Origin: Pseudomonas guangdongensis | GTDB taxonomy: Bacteria > Pseudomonadota > Gammaproteobacteria > Pseudomonadales > Pseudomonadaceae | NCBI RefSeq assembly: GCF_900105885.1 | Contig: NZ_LT629780.1 | Span: 682,001 to 746,000 of the forward strand | DNA: 64,000 bases | Direction: 5' to 3' | In this document: positions 61,986 to 64,000 of the stretch, piece after piece | Numbering within the stretch: position 1 is the first letter of the stretch | How the letters are laid out: every line of letters begins with the position of its first letter | Made by a program: the position numbers and the translations under genes | Notes under the pieces: generated by a model | What the model was told of the DNA's origin: nothing | Databases searched by the model: none | Seen by the model: only the letters and a program-made list of their open reading frames with translations

Positions 61986-62164
61986 CCGCTCGCCTGAACT
62001 GCCCTGAAGAGAAACCCGAGAAAGAGTGGTCGCCACGCGCATCGCGCCCGTACCTGGGCGGGGTGCCCGGCGGGCCGGTGCCTGCATTGTTACCGCGCCC
62101 CTGCGAGGGTCAAGCCCGGAACACTCGCCGCCAGTGCCGGCTATTCGGTGCTTTGTCGCCGTGC

Positions 62165-62575
62165 TCAGCGGTAATGCACGAATAGTTGCAGGTCGCGCAC
62201 CTCGACGGCTGGCATGCCCGGCGCCAGGTGGAAGCGAAAATGCAGCGGCTGTCCGGCGTCCAGCCCGGCCAGGCCACGGGTCAGCCCGCGCCCCACGCCC
62301 GAACGGCTGTCCAGCTCGACACAGCGCTGCGGGTGGCAGAGCCAGGCCTGTAGGTGCGTGGCCATCGGCAGCTGGAACTGCCAGCGCACCTGCTCCAGGC
62401 TGCGGCCCCGGGCCATCGCCGGCGGCGTCAGCAGCGCCGACGGGGTGTCGCGCCCGGCCACCGCGACGCGCAGGCTCGCAGCGCTGGCGTGCCAGCTGCT
62501 CACCGCGCCGGCCGCCAGCAGCGGCTCGGAGCACAGCGATAGCGCTGCCAGCAGGACGATCCCCAGACGCTTCAT
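62165..62575 (-). CDS. flhE: FlhE-like periplasmic flagellar protein
   Basis: A 136-residue exported protein: signal peptide MKRLGIVLLAALSLCSEPLL, then SSWHASAASLRVAVAG, LCHPQRCVELDSRSG and the C-terminal VEVRDLQLFVHYR, matching the FlhE pattern (RCVELDGQSG ... VNYR). FlhE gates proton leak at the flagellar export apparatus in enterobacteria. It is characteristic of peritrichous or lateral systems and unusual in polar pseudomonad clusters. Its start overlaps the upstream gene stop by four bases. Confidence 0.8.
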   Translation of the reverse strand: MKRLGIVLLAALSLCSEPLLAAGAVSSWHASAASLRVAVAGRDTPSALLTPPAMARGRSLEQVRWQFQLPMATHLQAWLCHPQRCVELDSRSGVGRGLTRGLAGLDAGQPLHFRFHLAPGMPAVEVRDLQLFVHYR

Positions 62576-63162
62576 TCGGCCACTCCCGGCTGCTCGGCGA
62601 GCAGCAGCAGTTCGATGCCGAGAAAGCCCGCCGCGGCCTGCTGCAGGTTGCCGAGCAGGCCGCGATGGGAAGCGATGCCCGGATGCAGCACCAGCAGGCG
62701 CTGCGGGCCGTCGGCCTCGGCCAGCCGGCGCAGGGTCAGGTAGGCGCGGCGGAAGCTGTCCAGGTCGCTGTCCACCCACAGCGCCCAGCGCGACTGCTGG
62801 GCCGCCAGCACGCCGAAGTGCGGACTGTCGACATCCAGCGCGACGATGCGCCATAGCTGCGGGTCGCCCAGCCAGCGGTGGCCGTTGGCGTGCCAGCGCT
62901 GCAGGGTCTGCCAGGCGCGCGCGCTCTGCTGCGCGCTGGCGTCGGGCAGACCGACCACCATCAGGGTCTGCCGCGGCTGCGCCGCGTGGCTGGGCGACGG
63001 CTCGACCGATGCCTCGACGACAACCTCGGGCGCTGCCGGCGGCGGCGTTTCGGCGGGCGACGCCAGCCCCTGCTGCTCGGCCCAGCGGCGCAGGCCGGCG
63101 GCCTGGTCGCTGGCGCCTAGGCCATTGTCCGGCTGGCTCGCGGCGGAGGAAAACTCGAACAT
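62572..63162 (-). CDS. unrecognised flagellar-region protein
   Basis: A 196-residue protein: Pro-rich N-terminal part (about 1-65), then an alpha/beta region (TLMVVGLPDASAQQSARAWQ, RIVALDVDSPHFGVLAAQQS, LLVLHPGIASHRGLLGNLQQ). It lacks a Walker motif, so it is not an intact FlhG-type ATPase. It is coupled to flhE by a 4-base overlap and to the gene before it by TGATG. Function is unknown but probably flagellar by context. Confidence 0.6.
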   Translation of the reverse strand: MFEFSSAASQPDNGLGASDQAAGLRRWAEQQGLASPAETPPPAAPEVVVEASVEPSPSHAAQPRQTLMVVGLPDASAQQSARAWQTLQRWHANGHRWLGDPQLWRIVALDVDSPHFGVLAAQQSRWALWVDSDLDSFRRAYLTLRRLAEADGPQRLLVLHPGIASHRGLLGNLQQAAAGFLGIELLLLAEQPGVAE

Positions 63163-64000
63163 CAGTACAGCCCGCCGCCCTGGGTGCCGATCTGCCGGAA
63201 GGCGTCGCGCGCGGCCAGCAGGTGCAGCAGCGCATCGAGCTGCTGGCCCGGTCCGCGCGGACGCCGGCTGCCGCTGAGCGCCGCCAGCTGGGCGCGCACG
63301 TCCATGGCCCAGGCGTCACTGGCCTGATCGAGACGGCTGGCCGCAGCCGCCAGTCCGGCGGCGAGGAACAGGCGCAGCTCCTGCTGCAGCGGCTCGCGGT
63401 CATCGCCGAGCGCCTGCCAGGCGCGCAGGGTCAGCGACGGCAGTTCGTCGCCGCTCAGCTGCCGGCGCAGGCTCTCGGCCTGCCGGGCCAGTCCCTGCTG
63501 GCCCAGTTCGGGGCTCCAGGCCAGCCAGTGGCGCTGGGCGAACGGCTGGGTGGCGTCGACCTCGAACAGCTGGCCGAACCAGGCCTGCACCGGCCAGCCC
63601 GGCACCGCGCCCTTGCCGCTGCGCAGTTGCACCGGCACCTGCTGCAGCGCCAGGCGCACCTGGCGGCCACGGTAACGCAGCTCCAGACCGGCATGGGGTT
63701 CGGCGACCTCGGCGAGCTGGGCCAGGCTGTAGCGCTCGCCCAGGTAGTCGACGCGGCTGCCGCCCTTGGCCAGGCAGACCCAGGCGCTGCGCTGCTCGGC
63801 CAGCTGCGCCAGCCCCTCGGCGTCCGGGCAGGCCGGCAGCAGGTGGGTGCTGGCGCCCAGGTTGGCGTGCGCCCAGTGCAGGCGGCGATCCTGGCCGGCC
63901 GGCAGCAGGTGGGCCAGCCACGGGCGCACCTGCAGACGCCCGGCCTCGTCCAGGGCCAGCAGCGGCATGCTCCAGCCGGCCCCGGCGACCGCCGTGGTGC
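63162..64000 (-). CDS. unrecognised protein, 5' end beyond the window
   Basis: The frame is open to the right edge; the first ATG inside is at MPLLALDEAGRLQVRPWLAH, but 10 more codons are readable upstream without a stop, so the gene may continue. The visible 268 residues are Leu/Ala/Gln-rich, with LELRYRGRQVRLALQQVPVQ and a helical C-terminus (LTLRAWQALGDDREPLQQEL). No family is recognised. It is translationally coupled (TGATG) to the next gene in the flhE-fliA run. Confidence 0.5.
   Translation of the reverse strand, partial: TTAVAGAGWSMPLLALDEAGRLQVRPWLAHLLPAGQDRRLHWAHANLGASTHLLPACPDAEGLAQLAEQRSAWVCLAKGGSRVDYLGERYSLAQLAEVAEPHAGLELRYRGRQVRLALQQVPVQLRSGKGAVPGWPVQAWFGQLFEVDATQPFAQRHWLAWSPELGQQGLARQAESLRRQLSGDELPSLTLRAWQALGDDREPLQQELRLFLAAGLAAAASRLDQASDAWAMDVRAQLAALSGSRRPRGPGQQLDALLHLLAARDAFRQIGTQGGGLY

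Noticed and set aside
62572..63162. FlhG/MinD-type ATPase upstream of flhE
   Set aside because: No Walker A motif; the VVGLPDAS region is not a P-loop.

Overview
The window is a chromosomal segment from the Pseudomonadaceae (Pseudomonas/Azotobacter lineage). Coding DNA is GC-rich. The order creA-proB-obgE-rpmA-rplU / ispB / small Fe-type ORF / fklB ... yqhA / Lon-like protease matches, as I recall it, the P. aeruginosa PA4565-PA4576 neighbourhood. Sigma28 sites of the Pseudomonas type (TCAA or TAAA, 15 bases, GCCGATA) precede flagellar genes. FlhE, two unlike flagellins and a divergent FliA suggest a peritrichous or secondary flagellar system of the Azotobacter kind rather than the usual polar set; that last point is inference.

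Region 1 (1-9408) is core genome: creA (partial), proB, obgE, rpmA, rplU on the minus strand; ispB and an iron-box small ORF on the plus strand; fklB; then a four-gene minus-strand operon (DUF6482, a DnaQ exonuclease fused to a GIY-YIG nuclease, an FeS-type (6-4) photolyase, DUF2256). Most of its genes overlap by 4 bases. Its promoter region carries TGTACA-type repeats like LitR/CarH light-responsive operators.

Region 2 (9409-40528) is a 31.1-kb integrated element. It splits yqhA (UPF0114) into a 5' half (40529-40758) and a 3' half (9144-9408), and joining the halves restores a 162-residue protein exactly. The borders are a 6-bp direct repeat CCGGAG and an imperfect 11-bp terminal inverted repeat. 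At its right end is a translationally coupled four-gene operon: two intact tyrosine recombinases, one with a degenerate active site, and a small coiled-coil protein. This resembles gamma-mobile-trio or Tn554-type modules. Cargo from left to right: AbiH and a HEPN/zinc-ribbon protein; a MazE-like protein and a umuC relic; cadR/cadA; lspA with an ISL3 relic; czcI-czcC-orf-czcB-czcA; a DsbB/DsbA pair; an ACR3-like exporter; a serine resolvase; a repeat-flanked group of small unknown genes; a 140-bp MITE and a broken mvaT-like gene; and a helicase/winged-helix/XRE/BPSL0761/endonuclease I cluster into which an IS5-family element has inserted. The element combines metal resistance with probable defence genes.

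Region 3 (40529-45645) holds the yqhA 5' half, a small conserved gene, a Lon-like protease and a MotA/MotB-type stator pair.

Region 4 (45646-64000) is flagellar and c-di-GMP related: sigma28-driven flagellin; a TPR/methyltransferase protein; a SET-domain protein; a second flagellin with a beta-rich insert and polyproline linker; DUF2835; two tandem paralogues of unknown family; a Cys-His-Asp protein; a sensor kinase, CheY-like receiver and REC-LOV-GGDEF-EAL operon that should respond to blue light; FlaG; a sigma28-driven PilZ/HD-GYP protein; FliA; FlhE and two unrecognised genes running off the right edge. Together these could build, modify and regulate a flagellum in response to c-di-GMP and light.
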